NCBI RefSeq assembly: GCF_016735115.1
Contig: NZ_JAERQJ010000003.1
Location: 558,001-622,000, forward strand
From: Aquimarina mytili
Lineage (GTDB): Bacteria; Bacteroidota; Bacteroidia; Flavobacteriales; Flavobacteriaceae
Reading direction: 5' to 3'
DNA: 64,000 nucleotides
A model generated the notes under the pieces. The model saw only the letters and a program-made list of their open reading frames with translations, was not told where the DNA came from and made no database searches. Below, one piece after another: positions 26,657 through 36,785 of the stretch. The position numbers were made by a program, and so were the translations under genes. The stretch's first letter is position 1. The number at the start of each line of letters is the position of its first letter.

Positions 26657-28069
26657 TCAACCCAACTCTGCATTAAAATATTGACATGCCTTATCCCATA
26701 CTTCACAACCTACTTTACTTCCTAATTTTCTTCCTTCTAAGTCTCCGTCAATAAAATGAATTCCTCCGTACAGTCTCGAAATCCCAGCTTGATTTGCTGC
26801 ATCTTTTAGTGTTGGCCATGTCAGTTTTATGTCTTCGCATGGGGTACATCCTGGTTCAATTTTAGAGCCTCCTTTAGGGATAATTACAGATTCTCCATAA
26901 TCTCGATCAGAGCAAAAGCTGTATAATACTTCATCGGCAGCAGCGCTAAATGTGCTATGACCTGATACATATTCTGCAAAAGGTGGTGTAGGAACATACG
27001 GTATCCAGTTTTCACCGTCGATTTCTTGAGTACCTTCGCATGGACCACCCCAAGCCTGAATCGTTTCTCCTTTATATAATGTATTGATAAGGGATTTTGG
27101 TCGTACATAATCATAATATACTTTGCAATCCCAAGCTGCGATACCAGCATCTAGGAGTGCATTAGACAATACAAAAAACATTTTCACATCATATGCATTC
27201 TTATATTTATATTTTCTAGATAAATATCGTGCTTGTCTACAACATTGTTCTGGTGGTGTTGCCCAAGGTCCTTTCTCGCTATTTGATGTATCGACGAATT
27301 TATCTTCATGCATTCCTCCCCAAAATTCTGCAATAATTTTTTGTTCATCGGTAAGATTGGCACTATACTCAACAAGTGTTTGCGCTTGTTTCTCGAACCC
27401 TTTTTCATCACATTCTATGGGCGACGGTGGTCTAAATTGTCCGCCCCATGATAAGGCAAATGGTTTTACGACTCCCCAATGCGGAGTCATAAACTGTTGA
27501 GGATGATGATTTCGAAATTCGGGTTGCCAACGATCTATATATTTCATTGATTGGGGTTCTGGTGGATTAACAGGATGGTACCCTGTAAAATCAGAAAAAC
27601 CACCAGGATGCAGCGTTGCATGGGGATTAGAGCCATCTCCCATACGACATTCTAATATTAATCTGGCCGATAAATTCCCAATACCAACGGCATTGAATGG
27701 TTTTAGATTTTTATCATCAGGATCATAGCCACAATCACACATAAAATCTCGAAAAATACTTTTCTTTTCTGGTGGTAATCGTAACCAAAAAAGCTCTTGT
27801 AGTACTGTATAAGCAGCATAGCTATATGATTTTGCCCTGTTTTCTGATGTGCATTGACTATCAGGTTGCTTTAACCGGCTCCCGGTTGTTGTACTTACCT
27901 CGCATCCCCCATCATTATAATTGGTCCAGGCATCATACATCGCTGTATGTACCATTGCTAATGCTCTGGCCGCAACGGTAGGTGGTGTTCCTGTATAATG
28001 CAATGCATCGCAGGTTAATCGATTCCATAGATGGGCTTTACTTGGTGTGTATGTTTTTTTTGTTGCCAT
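26657..28069 (-). CDS. Vanadium-dependent haloperoxidase / PAP2-type enzyme
   Basis: The 470-residue protein carries the complete vanadate/phosphate-binding signature of the acid-phosphatase/haloperoxidase superfamily. K316-x6-R323-P324 is followed by SGH at 369-371 and S-R432-x5-H438. The long helical N-terminal part (TPPTVAARALAMVHTAMYDAW) matches VCPO-like bacterial haloperoxidases rather than small PAP2 phosphatases. It has no signal peptide or DUF4157 domain. Either halide oxidation or phosphate-ester hydrolysis is possible. Its placement among cargo genes suggests it may be delivered or may act on an eCIS product, but that is inference. Confidence 0.8.
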   Translation of the reverse strand: MATKKTYTPSKAHLWNRLTCDALHYTGTPPTVAARALAMVHTAMYDAWTNYNDGGCEVSTTTGSRLKQPDSQCTSENRAKSYSYAAYTVLQELFWLRLPPEKKSIFRDFMCDCGYDPDDKNLKPFNAVGIGNLSARLILECRMGDGSNPHATLHPGGFSDFTGYHPVNPPEPQSMKYIDRWQPEFRNHHPQQFMTPHWGVVKPFALSWGGQFRPPSPIECDEKGFEKQAQTLVEYSANLTDEQKIIAEFWGGMHEDKFVDTSNSEKGPWATPPEQCCRQARYLSRKYKYKNAYDVKMFFVLSNALLDAGIAAWDCKVYYDYVRPKSLINTLYKGETIQAWGGPCEGTQEIDGENWIPYVPTPPFAEYVSGHSTFSAAADEVLYSFCSDRDYGESVIIPKGGSKIEPGCTPCEDIKLTWPTLKDAANQAGISRLYGGIHFIDGDLEGRKLGSKVGCEVWDKACQYFNAELG

Positions 28070-28146
28070 GATTTTATTTTTTTATTTATATTATTCCTTA
28101 AAACAAATTACATATCATGTTTACGTTAAAGACTTATTCCATTATT

Positions 28147-29334
28147 TTAAATCTTCAAAAGGTCACTGTTAGGGGTAAGCTTGGTTGGGGTAATTGTAGG
28201 AGTGCTGTAAGGGCAATCCTTAAAAACAATGTGATAAATAAAATTCTGTTTCCTAAGAATTGTAAAAGTCGAATAATGTTTACGAAGTGTTTTTAAATTA
28301 AGAGCAATTTTCCTTAGTATCTTGGAACTAAGTTCTTTTTTGTAAGAAATTGTATAACAATAATAAAAATCATTATTGTTCATTTCTTTAGCTATTGAAA
28401 TTGAAAATCCATTTATTGTCTTATAAATATTAATTTTCCCTTCTGTAGAGTTAGAATTTTGAGTTAAATTATCTAAAGTGGCTAATCCATCTGCTAATTC
28501 TTTGATGCCTTTATAAGTAATTATCTTAAATGATTCATTATAGTAGTAGTAAATAATTCTGAAAAAAACTATAATCCCCAAAATTAACATTACCCAATTG
28601 TGCCAAATATATAATGGTAACCAGCCAAGGTAGCTAAAACCTAGTGTAATAAAGATAAGTATCATCGTTGTCCATTGAGCTTCAGAAATACCAAGCCATA
28701 ATGGACGTTCTGGATCTCCTCTAAAAAACTCAATGATGAAACGGAACAATCCATAAAATACACTATACAAGATCAAAACCGTACCTGGGGGAGTTTCATT
28801 TATGATCAGTATACATCCGATACCGACTATTGCACCCACGTAAACAGATTCAATAAGTTGCACTGGAAACAACTTTACATTCTGATAATACCATGTAAAG
28901 CCTGCCTCAACATGTTGTTTCCCATAAGTAATCCCATATTTACAGGGAGATCCATGACAACAACCTACTAAGTGACAACCTATTCGTCCAAAAAACAAGA
29001 AAGTTCCAACTCCTAATAAGGTAATATCCAAATAAGGAAGTATTGGTACTTTTAATAGGTAGAGTACAACAGCGCAAAAAAATAAAATACTAATTTCATG
29101 ATGGTAGTAAACAAGAATCTCTTGTCCTGTTAACCACTTAGAAATATGAACTAAGAGAAAAAAAGCACACATACTTATTAAGGCTAGTATTATTATAATA
29201 CCTGGTTGTATGTTTACTTGTTTGGCTAGACCTACTCCTAGTAAGACTCCAAAAATGTAACCAAATACACCTAATAAGTGGAACGTACTTATTTGAAAAT
29301 TAAAAAATTTGATATGCAGTTTAGTAAATCTCAC
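28147..29334 (-). CDS. Lgt-like membrane protein with soluble C-terminal extension
   Basis: A 395-residue protein with about seven to eight transmembrane helices and a soluble tail from about residue 275. The core motif GRIGCHLVGCCHGSPC and the later RFIIEFFRGDPERP resemble prolipoprotein diacylglyceryl transferase. The usual Asn after GRIG is replaced, and a CCHG cluster appears instead, as in the divergent Lgt-like branch. A true Lgt transfers diacylglycerol to lipoprotein cysteines. Whether this one modifies a lipid or an eCIS product is unknown. It lies 13 bases after a possible immunity gene. Confidence 0.7.
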   Translation of the reverse strand: MRFTKLHIKFFNFQISTFHLLGVFGYIFGVLLGVGLAKQVNIQPGIIIILALISMCAFFLLVHISKWLTGQEILVYYHHEISILFFCAVVLYLLKVPILPYLDITLLGVGTFLFFGRIGCHLVGCCHGSPCKYGITYGKQHVEAGFTWYYQNVKLFPVQLIESVYVGAIVGIGCILIINETPPGTVLILYSVFYGLFRFIIEFFRGDPERPLWLGISEAQWTTMILIFITLGFSYLGWLPLYIWHNWVMLILGIIVFFRIIYYYYNESFKIITYKGIKELADGLATLDNLTQNSNSTEGKINIYKTINGFSISIAKEMNNNDFYYCYTISYKKELSSKILRKIALNLKTLRKHYSTFTILRKQNFIYHIVFKDCPYSTPTITPTKLTPNSDLLKI

Positions 29335-29347
29335 TTTTTCAAAATAT

Positions 29348-30271
29348 TTATTCGTTTAACCAATCTGGCTTTTCTATTGAAGGGTAGTATTCATCAGTTA
29401 ATATTATTTCTTTTCCTTGTCGAATAGTACGACATTCAAGTCCTCTTAACCATATCGCATCTAAATGTTTTTTGGCTACCTGTTCATCCATAAAAACATA
29501 GGCTACATTATCCACCGGCATTATAGGGTCAAATATCTTATAGTATTTTCCTGCACAAGCATCTAGCAATTGTTGATCAGGAATATCCACCCCATGGACT
29601 ATTATTTTTATCTTTTTTTCTTTACTATCATACAACCCTTTATTATCATAATGGTACACATAGTTATCTTGTATGAAGCCTCCGTTAGGAGAAATACCCA
29701 TCAATGAATGTCCGTTTTTAGATTGCCTCAAAGCCGTTTCACTATCTACATCTAATTGATGAAATTGTATTAATTGTGTATCATTCTTTCCAAAATGTTG
29801 TTTCCATGGACCAAAATCAAGCCACCTACGTGAAACTAACCTATTAAATCCTTCTCCTTTAAATGCACACGCCCAACCATGAGGCACATGCCCATTACCA
29901 AATGATGGTGACTCATAAGGGTTATCTGGATTATACCAATCATAATATAGCGTCTCAAAAGAAGCAATTTCAAAGGACAATTTTTCAATTAAGGCTAGTA
30001 CATTTTTTGGACTAATATCAAAAGAATTTAGCCCCAGCAATACAATATCATTACGGATAATAGTCAAGGTACCTATGTTATTCCATTTTAAGAAAAGGTT
30101 AGTATTGTATTCAGGTAAACCATTAGAAATATTTTTTAGATCGTATTTAATATCTAGGTTATCTGCTTTTAAAATATCAGGCTCTTCGTTGGTAAAGAAA
30201 ATATGATATAGTTCTGCAAATAACTTTTTGTTATCCTTCCCTGAAATACCTATGTTCAATTCTTTATTCAT
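29348..30271 (-). CDS. Unrecognised protein paired with the 2155-aa cargo (possible immunity protein)
   Basis: The 307-residue soluble protein has no signal peptide or membrane helix. It is rich in Trp, Tyr and Asp; notable segments are HGWACAFKGEGFNRL and SRRWLDFGPWKQHF in its middle. I cannot place it in a named family. It begins 30 bases after the giant DUF4157 protein. The parallel with the REase-type cargo, which is also followed by an immunity-like gene, suggests a protective partner. It could equally be a chaperone or a second effector. Confidence 0.6.
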   Translation of the reverse strand: MNKELNIGISGKDNKKLFAELYHIFFTNEEPDILKADNLDIKYDLKNISNGLPEYNTNLFLKWNNIGTLTIIRNDIVLLGLNSFDISPKNVLALIEKLSFEIASFETLYYDWYNPDNPYESPSFGNGHVPHGWACAFKGEGFNRLVSRRWLDFGPWKQHFGKNDTQLIQFHQLDVDSETALRQSKNGHSLMGISPNGGFIQDNYVYHYDNKGLYDSKEKKIKIIVHGVDIPDQQLLDACAGKYYKIFDPIMPVDNVAYVFMDEQVAKKHLDAIWLRGLECRTIRQGKEIILTDEYYPSIEKPDWLNE

Positions 30272-30301
30272 TTTGTCTTTTATAATTTTATCTTAGTAAA
30301 G

Positions 30302-33300
30302 TTATAAATTTAGCCATAACCTAAGTTGCGCGGCATCAGTTAAAAGATCTATTCCCCCAACTCGCATACTCCTATTACCTGCTCCCATTTCAAATATACC
30401 TGCCCGAGTTACAATTCTTCGCTGGCCATGAGCATTAAATATTTCGAATGTTATATTTGTCGAAGGGCTACTTAGTATTCCATGCATCCATTCTGCATTA
30501 GCTCGTACTCCTGAAGGGTTCATAAAACTATAACGTAATCGTTGAACTCTTATAGTGTTTGTACTTCCATCTGCATTGGTAACGGTAACATCTTGTCCAA
30601 TCATTAAACGATAATCATCAAACTGTTCTAATTCACGAGCCGACAGAGCTTCCCTAATGTATTTTAAATCTTTCATGGTACCATCCTCATTCAATAAGTC
30701 AGCATATCTTGTGGTACCAGATGCCCCTGTAAATTGTACATGAGTCAACGAATCTGGGTCATAAACTGCCGAGTACCATCGTTCAGACAAAGAACCTTTA
30801 TCTGAAGAATTAAGATCATTTGTAATACGCATCATCTCTATATGGCTTGCTTCTTCAAAAGTCTTACCAGGATGAGCAGTAGTTAATCGCTGACGATTGG
30901 TTAAATAAGTCATTATATCATTCTTGAAAGCATCTTTAAGTGAGTGTCTTACAAAATCAAGATCCCTTCCTCTTGGACTTGCTAGAAGTTCATTAAATCT
31001 TCTTCTTACTCTAGCTTCTGAAGCAATTCCGTTTGATGTAAGCATCTCGTAATATGGTCGGAAACTCGACCTTGAACCAGTACCAGCCAATCTATTGAAT
31101 GCCAGATTGGGATCAGCAATTTCAGCATCAGTAAAAAATTGTCGGGTATTTGCTCGATCTGTATTAAGATTATACCATCGATTAGATCCCCCTTCATCAA
31201 AACGTTTACCTCTTTGATACTCTGCAATAAATTCTTCTCGTGTAAACCTTCTTAACCTAGATCCACGTGCAACGGCTATATCATATGTGCTCCAAGCTTC
31301 AAGTAATACTATTCTATCACTACTGATGTGCCCCGATGACAATACCCTGGTAAGCCTGGCCTGAAACAATCCACTATCAGCAGTAAGACCTAAGTCGCGC
31401 AACAAAATTGAAAGTGAATTAGCAGCTCCCGGGTTTGTTGAAGCAGTTGCTAATAAAGTATTAATTTCTCGTAGTGATGCTAAATCATGTGATGTCATTG
31501 ATCCACCAGTAAACATACCCGGGCGTTGAAGATCTGCAATTCGTTGATTAACATCTGGCCCTTGGTTACCATGCAAACGGTTTATTACATCTCCAGCTTC
31601 ATCTAATTCATGTCCTAATGCCCTAGGGATATCCTTAGGCGCTAAACGTTGATCAACTTCTACTCGAACTGTCCATCGGTTGGTAGTAGAATTCCAAACT
31701 ACAGTATTACGAGCTGGTCCAGTGGCGGCTCCGGGAGCAACGGTACCTGTTCCGATAGCACTTCCTGCAGTAAAATCTGAATACACAACAACAACATCTG
31801 CCTCAACACGTCCTCCATCAGCTGCATCTATATGCATTGTATAGTTTGATATATCAGCACCTTCTACATGAGTCAGAGATCCATTATGTACAATACTACC
31901 TTCTTGTGTAAATGTTCCCCGTACAGTAGTCTGAAAATCTTGAGGACTTGTATGCATATAAGAGAGATCATATCCTGCACTTCTAGATACCCCTCCAACG
32001 GCAACAGCAACTCTGCTATTTCTAAATTGAGTTAATATTGTTCTAGCTTCAGCTACCCCAGCAACTGTACCCATACGTCTAACAAAAGCTCTGATTTCGG
32101 CTTCAGACATACCCGCCGTATTTAATGCAACAGATAATTCTCCTCTAAATCTATTAAAAGTAGTTTCATTTAAATCTGTTCTAGCTAAAAATGCTTCAAC
32201 ATCAGCTCTAGCGCTACCCAAACGAGGATGAGCAAGAATATCTACCTGAGGCATTACTCTATGTGCTACTGGTGTCCTTACTCCATTAATTGTCGTAAGA
32301 TCGAGATAAAGCGTTCGCCCTGCACCAATATCATGCATACCACCTCGAATAGAAATGATTGTCATTCCTCCAGTGAGTAATGACATTGCTACTAGTCTTC
32401 GTTGTGCTAAAGTTTTTGCTTCTCCTTCGGGCATTGCAGCAATAGCATCGTATTGGTCTGCCGCTTGCGCCGAAAAAGCAATAAGCGAACCAAAATCAGC
32501 TGCTATTCCAGCTATTTGAACCGGACGATAAATTGCTTGTGCTCCTAACGCCGATAATCCTCTAAAACCTGTCCAAGCTGCCTCACTTGCCTGGGCCGCC
32601 TTAACAATATGTCCTGTGCCAGCAGCTGCAGCTCCAAATAGGCCAGCAGCAATGCCAAATGCATCCACTGCTAATGACTGTGGTGTAAGAGTTCCTAATT
32701 CAGAACTCTCATGTATATGCGCCGCTGAACTTGCTGCTTGAGCCAGACCTGATGCAACAAATATTAATGTTGGTACGACAGGGGCTAATGCTCCGCCAGA
32801 AGCAGCTACTAAAGCAACAACGCCAGCAACTGCCAGAACCATACTAATAAGATTCAATATTTCAGAAGCACTCCAAGGATGTGTCATCTCACACTTATCC
32901 GGGGTACCATGTTTAAATTTCCAATGCATCATCCCCTCTGGAAAACGTTCCGCACTATCTAATTCTGTAATTAATGAACGTGGTGGTACCGTTGTACTTC
33001 CACCACTTTCTTCAGTATTAAAAGCTCTATTGTGACGAGTAATATCAAGTAGATGCCATACTCCATCATCTGTACGATAGGTATACATTTTTTGTGGAAG
33101 GGCTGTTAAATTATAATGTGGAGTCTCATCATCTTCTGCATCATTACGCAAATTAGCTTGTAATTTTGGATAAAAAACAGCTTGAACCGGTTGTGCATCC
33201 GGGTGATCGCGATACAACTTTCTTAAATGATTACTATAAGCTCCCGATACTTCTAATTGACGGGCTGAATCTGTAAACCCTGCTAATCGAAGTTTATCAG

Positions 33301-36300
33301 AAATATAACGGTTCAGTATACCGGTAACATCATAAAATTTGTCTAAATAGTTTCGCCAATTCTCAGGAGATGAACCTCCATTAAGAGCACTTATATTTTG
33401 TCGGTTTGTACCCGCAGTGATATAGGCATTAGTTGTATAGGCCGGATGAGTAATAGTCGTTCTTGATAAACCATCATACTCTACTTCAGTGGTTTCTGGA
33501 TGAAATACGTCTCGATTACTTACTTCCGTTCTCAATTGATTATAAAATCCTCTAAATGCTGTTTTTGCCTCGGTACTTTGTCCGGCACTAATGGTTTGAT
33601 TTATTGCAGCTTCTATAATAATTGCTTGTGCTTGTGCGCTGTTCCATGCATCTACCAACTCTTGTGAAACACCTGCTACGGAAACAGCATTCTGACGAAT
33701 AATGGCAGAAAATTGTTCGTAGTTCAATAATTCATTTGCCACGGTACGTCCTTCTTGATCAGCAAGATCAGTAACAGATTGTCTTTCAGATAATGTTCTA
33801 TAAGACTCAATAATTCGTATAGGGCGGCTTAAATTAATTTGTGGCATGCTTCGAACACCTGTTAATATATTAGCTTCTAAGGTGTATTGCCCTATAGGAG
33901 GCATTGGGATTCTACTTACCCCAGATGGTGGTGCGGTTGGAAAACGTGGCCCAACAGGATCTTCATGATTTTCATCCCACATATGATATTGTGTTACTCT
34001 TGGGTAGGTATAATCATGATAATTAAGCCTTGCTACGAATGAAGGAAAATCTCTAGTGATAGCTTCACCAGGATCAACAGGAGTCTCATTTATGTTAGTG
34101 GTTGTATATAACTCAATTTGCAATTCACTTACATCACCATTCCACCTAGGAGCTGGTTCTCCTCCACAAAAACATCTTTGTAATTTTAATCCCGATTTTA
34201 TTTCGGGCATTTTAGTTTTTGGTATTTCTATTTCTTGTTCATTAGATTTAGTCCATATTTGTGCAACTGCATTTACTGCTGTATCATCAGCCTGTTCCTC
34301 AAGCAAAGAGTCGGTTGCTTGGTTATTTTTTTCCATTACAGTATTTGAATTGCTGCCTTTTTGCTGCTGAACATGTGCCAATTCGTGTGCCAATAATGCA
34401 TCGCCTGCCATGGAACCTGGTTTGTATTGACCACTACCAAATGCCACATGATTACCAAGGGTAAAGGCACGCGCATTCATACTATTAGAAAGATTGGCTG
34501 CGTTACTATCAGTATGTATTTTAACATCTGAAAAACTTGCCCCAAATGCACCTTCCATTTTACTTCTAGTTCCTGCCTCTAGAGTACTACCTCCTTCAAG
34601 AGTTTGCAATATATTTTGTGGTGCTTGTGATGGTTTAGAACCTCCCGTTTTTGATTTAAAGAAAAGACTTCCAATACCCGATACAACACTCGACACTCCT
34701 GATGCTATCGAACTAATACCTGAGGTTACAGTATTCATCCCTGAACGCACAGCTCCCATAATACGTACTGCCCTTCTTATACTATCAGGAATTTGAGTAA
34801 TAATCTCATCTGGAATACCTGATAGATCTCCGTTTTCCAGCCAATTCGTCGCCGCAACACGAACCCGGTTACCAAAAATTTCAAAAAACTGTTCTAGATT
34901 TACAGCATTTTGAAGTTGTGTATCATACCGTAAAAGAAGAGCCTCTATTCTTATTGGAGTTAACGTTCTTAATCGTGAGATTGCTCGTGTAAGGTATGGA
35001 CATAGTTCTGCTGTGAAAGGAGTGTTTGCAAATGCCGCATTAGTAACTGCACATGCTCTCTCATTCAATCGATCAATAAAAACCGTTTTAGTAAGTTGTT
35101 CTGAGGAAGGTATTTCTGTATCCTCTACAATAAATCTAGGTGTTCCTTCATCGGATGAGGTGGCGGCATCCTCATTTTTTTGTATTTGCGGCGTTTCTTT
35201 TTTCTGTACTGAAGCTCCTTGTTGTATGGTATGCGTTAACTCATGTGCCAGTAAATGTTTCCCTTTTGTAGTATTTGTATCGTATTTACCTTCATTAAAA
35301 TAGATATCATTTCCATGTGTAAAGGCTTGAGCTCCTAATTCTTTACTCATTTGTACCGCACTACTATCTGTATGAATATTAACGCCGCTAAAATCTATTC
35401 CGAATCCGGATTCCATCTGGTTTCGGGTTTTACTATCCATAGTAGTACCTTTACCCGCACTTGTATTAAGTTTATTTTGTAAACTATCAGAACTAGTACT
35501 CGGTACTACTGAATCCTGTTGCTTGTTCTGTATTATTGTTTCAGAACCTGTAAAGGGGGTAAAAAAAGCGTGGAATTGAGATCTTGGACGTGTTCTTTCT
35601 TTGACTTCACTGAAATTTCCACTATTTCCATCAATAGAATCGATCATATCCCCGTTTACCGCTTTTATGATACAGTGGTGCTGTTGCTTGGTAAAATATC
35701 CGATATCACCTGGTTGAGGATTATCTGTTGGTTGAAGTGTGCCAAATGCTGATACTCCTTTTCCCATTTGCCAATATCCCAAATCAATCCCGGCTTTTTT
35801 AATAGCATATACCGAAAAAATACCACACCAATGTGGAAACTCTTTAGTATATCTTACATTTTCGATCACTTCGTCGGGCCATTCGTCTTTTGCCGCTAAA
35901 TGAAAAATTTCTAATAAATGTTCTGCTCCAACTCGTCGACCAGAGCCGTCATCTTTTTTGGCTTCAATTTTACCGACCATCTTTTGAGCTTCTTCGACAA
36001 TGCGCTCTCTTGATCCAGTTGTCGCACTTCCTCCACCACTTAATTGTACATTAGGTATCTTTTTGAACAGAATTGGATATTCTGTATTTTCCATTTCTCT
36101 GGACCTTAATTGTAAATTAGGGTCTTCTTCATCAGAAGGGTCGCCAGCAGCGTTAACGACTTCTTTTTTTTGTAATTCCTTATCTTCAGCATTTTCATCT
36201 ACTTCTTCTTTCTCGCATTCATCACATTTTGCTTGGATTGAAGTAGCGGTAGAAGTTACTTTATTGCTTACAACCTCAGAAATTGTTTCAGTAGTTGGAT

Positions 36301-36769
36301 CAACTACATCGGTTTTTGTTTGTACGGCCTTATCTGTAGCCTCGCTTTCAAAAATGGGTTTTTCTTGAATCTCCGGAGTATCCTCTACAACCTCTTGTGT
36401 TTCTTCTTCCTTCTTTTGAAGCTGCTCTTTGTCTTCACACTCATCACACTTGTTTTGTATTGTTGTATATGCAGATTTGGTCTGTACAACATTCTTATTT
36501 CTATCTTCTAGAGAAGAAACTTCGGTAGAGGGTTCATTTAATTTTTGTACTACCTGATCTGCCATAGCATCAGCCTCAATCTCATATTTGTCATTGGGTT
36601 GACCTATAGTTAGCTTAGGCTGTACAATGGTCGGACCAAAAAAAGGTTCTGTAACATCATTAGATTTTGAAAAAAAGCCGTTCTCCCCTTCTTTTTTAAA
36701 GAAAGGTTGCCGCTTAGCCTGAACTTGGCTGTTTGCGGTAGCACTTGTTTTTGCTTCGGCTGTTTTCAC
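30302..36769 (-). CDS. Giant eCIS cargo: CHAP-like domain, two DUF4157 domains, unknown C-terminus
   Basis: A 2155-residue multidomain protein. Residues 21-75 form the N-terminal module shared with the other cargo genes (QPFFKK, GFFSK, PKLTIGQPNDKYEIEAD). Two CDEC-type charged repeats with LQKKE follow at about 108 and 182. A CHAP/NlpC-like segment is at about 255-405, with WCGIFS (Cys315) and KQQHHC (His364/365). DUF4157 copies end in HELTH (509-513) and HELAH (795-799). After a long alpha-helical middle, a strongly hydrophobic Ala/Gly-rich region (about 1295-1450) may insert in a membrane. An LGHELDEAGD motif is near 1720. The last 400 residues are unknown and may be the toxic part. Confidence 0.8.
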   Translation of the reverse strand: MKTAEAKTSATANSQVQAKRQPFFKKEGENGFFSKSNDVTEPFFGPTIVQPKLTIGQPNDKYEIEADAMADQVVQKLNEPSTEVSSLEDRNKNVVQTKSAYTTIQNKCDECEDKEQLQKKEEETQEVVEDTPEIQEKPIFESEATDKAVQTKTDVVDPTTETISEVVSNKVTSTATSIQAKCDECEKEEVDENAEDKELQKKEVVNAAGDPSDEEDPNLQLRSREMENTEYPILFKKIPNVQLSGGGSATTGSRERIVEEAQKMVGKIEAKKDDGSGRRVGAEHLLEIFHLAAKDEWPDEVIENVRYTKEFPHWCGIFSVYAIKKAGIDLGYWQMGKGVSAFGTLQPTDNPQPGDIGYFTKQQHHCIIKAVNGDMIDSIDGNSGNFSEVKERTRPRSQFHAFFTPFTGSETIIQNKQQDSVVPSTSSDSLQNKLNTSAGKGTTMDSKTRNQMESGFGIDFSGVNIHTDSSAVQMSKELGAQAFTHGNDIYFNEGKYDTNTTKGKHLLAHELTHTIQQGASVQKKETPQIQKNEDAATSSDEGTPRFIVEDTEIPSSEQLTKTVFIDRLNERACAVTNAAFANTPFTAELCPYLTRAISRLRTLTPIRIEALLLRYDTQLQNAVNLEQFFEIFGNRVRVAATNWLENGDLSGIPDEIITQIPDSIRRAVRIMGAVRSGMNTVTSGISSIASGVSSVVSGIGSLFFKSKTGGSKPSQAPQNILQTLEGGSTLEAGTRSKMEGAFGASFSDVKIHTDSNAANLSNSMNARAFTLGNHVAFGSGQYKPGSMAGDALLAHELAHVQQQKGSNSNTVMEKNNQATDSLLEEQADDTAVNAVAQIWTKSNEQEIEIPKTKMPEIKSGLKLQRCFCGGEPAPRWNGDVSELQIELYTTTNINETPVDPGEAITRDFPSFVARLNYHDYTYPRVTQYHMWDENHEDPVGPRFPTAPPSGVSRIPMPPIGQYTLEANILTGVRSMPQINLSRPIRIIESYRTLSERQSVTDLADQEGRTVANELLNYEQFSAIIRQNAVSVAGVSQELVDAWNSAQAQAIIIEAAINQTISAGQSTEAKTAFRGFYNQLRTEVSNRDVFHPETTEVEYDGLSRTTITHPAYTTNAYITAGTNRQNISALNGGSSPENWRNYLDKFYDVTGILNRYISDKLRLAGFTDSARQLEVSGAYSNHLRKLYRDHPDAQPVQAVFYPKLQANLRNDAEDDETPHYNLTALPQKMYTYRTDDGVWHLLDITRHNRAFNTEESGGSTTVPPRSLITELDSAERFPEGMMHWKFKHGTPDKCEMTHPWSASEILNLISMVLAVAGVVALVAASGGALAPVVPTLIFVASGLAQAASSAAHIHESSELGTLTPQSLAVDAFGIAAGLFGAAAAGTGHIVKAAQASEAAWTGFRGLSALGAQAIYRPVQIAGIAADFGSLIAFSAQAADQYDAIAAMPEGEAKTLAQRRLVAMSLLTGGMTIISIRGGMHDIGAGRTLYLDLTTINGVRTPVAHRVMPQVDILAHPRLGSARADVEAFLARTDLNETTFNRFRGELSVALNTAGMSEAEIRAFVRRMGTVAGVAEARTILTQFRNSRVAVAVGGVSRSAGYDLSYMHTSPQDFQTTVRGTFTQEGSIVHNGSLTHVEGADISNYTMHIDAADGGRVEADVVVVYSDFTAGSAIGTGTVAPGAATGPARNTVVWNSTTNRWTVRVEVDQRLAPKDIPRALGHELDEAGDVINRLHGNQGPDVNQRIADLQRPGMFTGGSMTSHDLASLREINTLLATASTNPGAANSLSILLRDLGLTADSGLFQARLTRVLSSGHISSDRIVLLEAWSTYDIAVARGSRLRRFTREEFIAEYQRGKRFDEGGSNRWYNLNTDRANTRQFFTDAEIADPNLAFNRLAGTGSRSSFRPYYEMLTSNGIASEARVRRRFNELLASPRGRDLDFVRHSLKDAFKNDIMTYLTNRQRLTTAHPGKTFEEASHIEMMRITNDLNSSDKGSLSERWYSAVYDPDSLTHVQFTGASGTTRYADLLNEDGTMKDLKYIREALSARELEQFDDYRLMIGQDVTVTNADGSTNTIRVQRLRYSFMNPSGVRANAEWMHGILSSPSTNITFEIFNAHGQRRIVTRAGIFEMGAGNRSMRVGGIDLLTDAAQLRLWLNL

Positions 36770-36785
36770 TTTTTAATACTTTGTT

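Noticed and set aside
34056-36368. Plus-strand open frames of 60-120 codons over the giant cargo gene
   Set aside because: They are antisense to a long conserved coding frame, have no recognisable domains, and reflect codon composition of the real gene.
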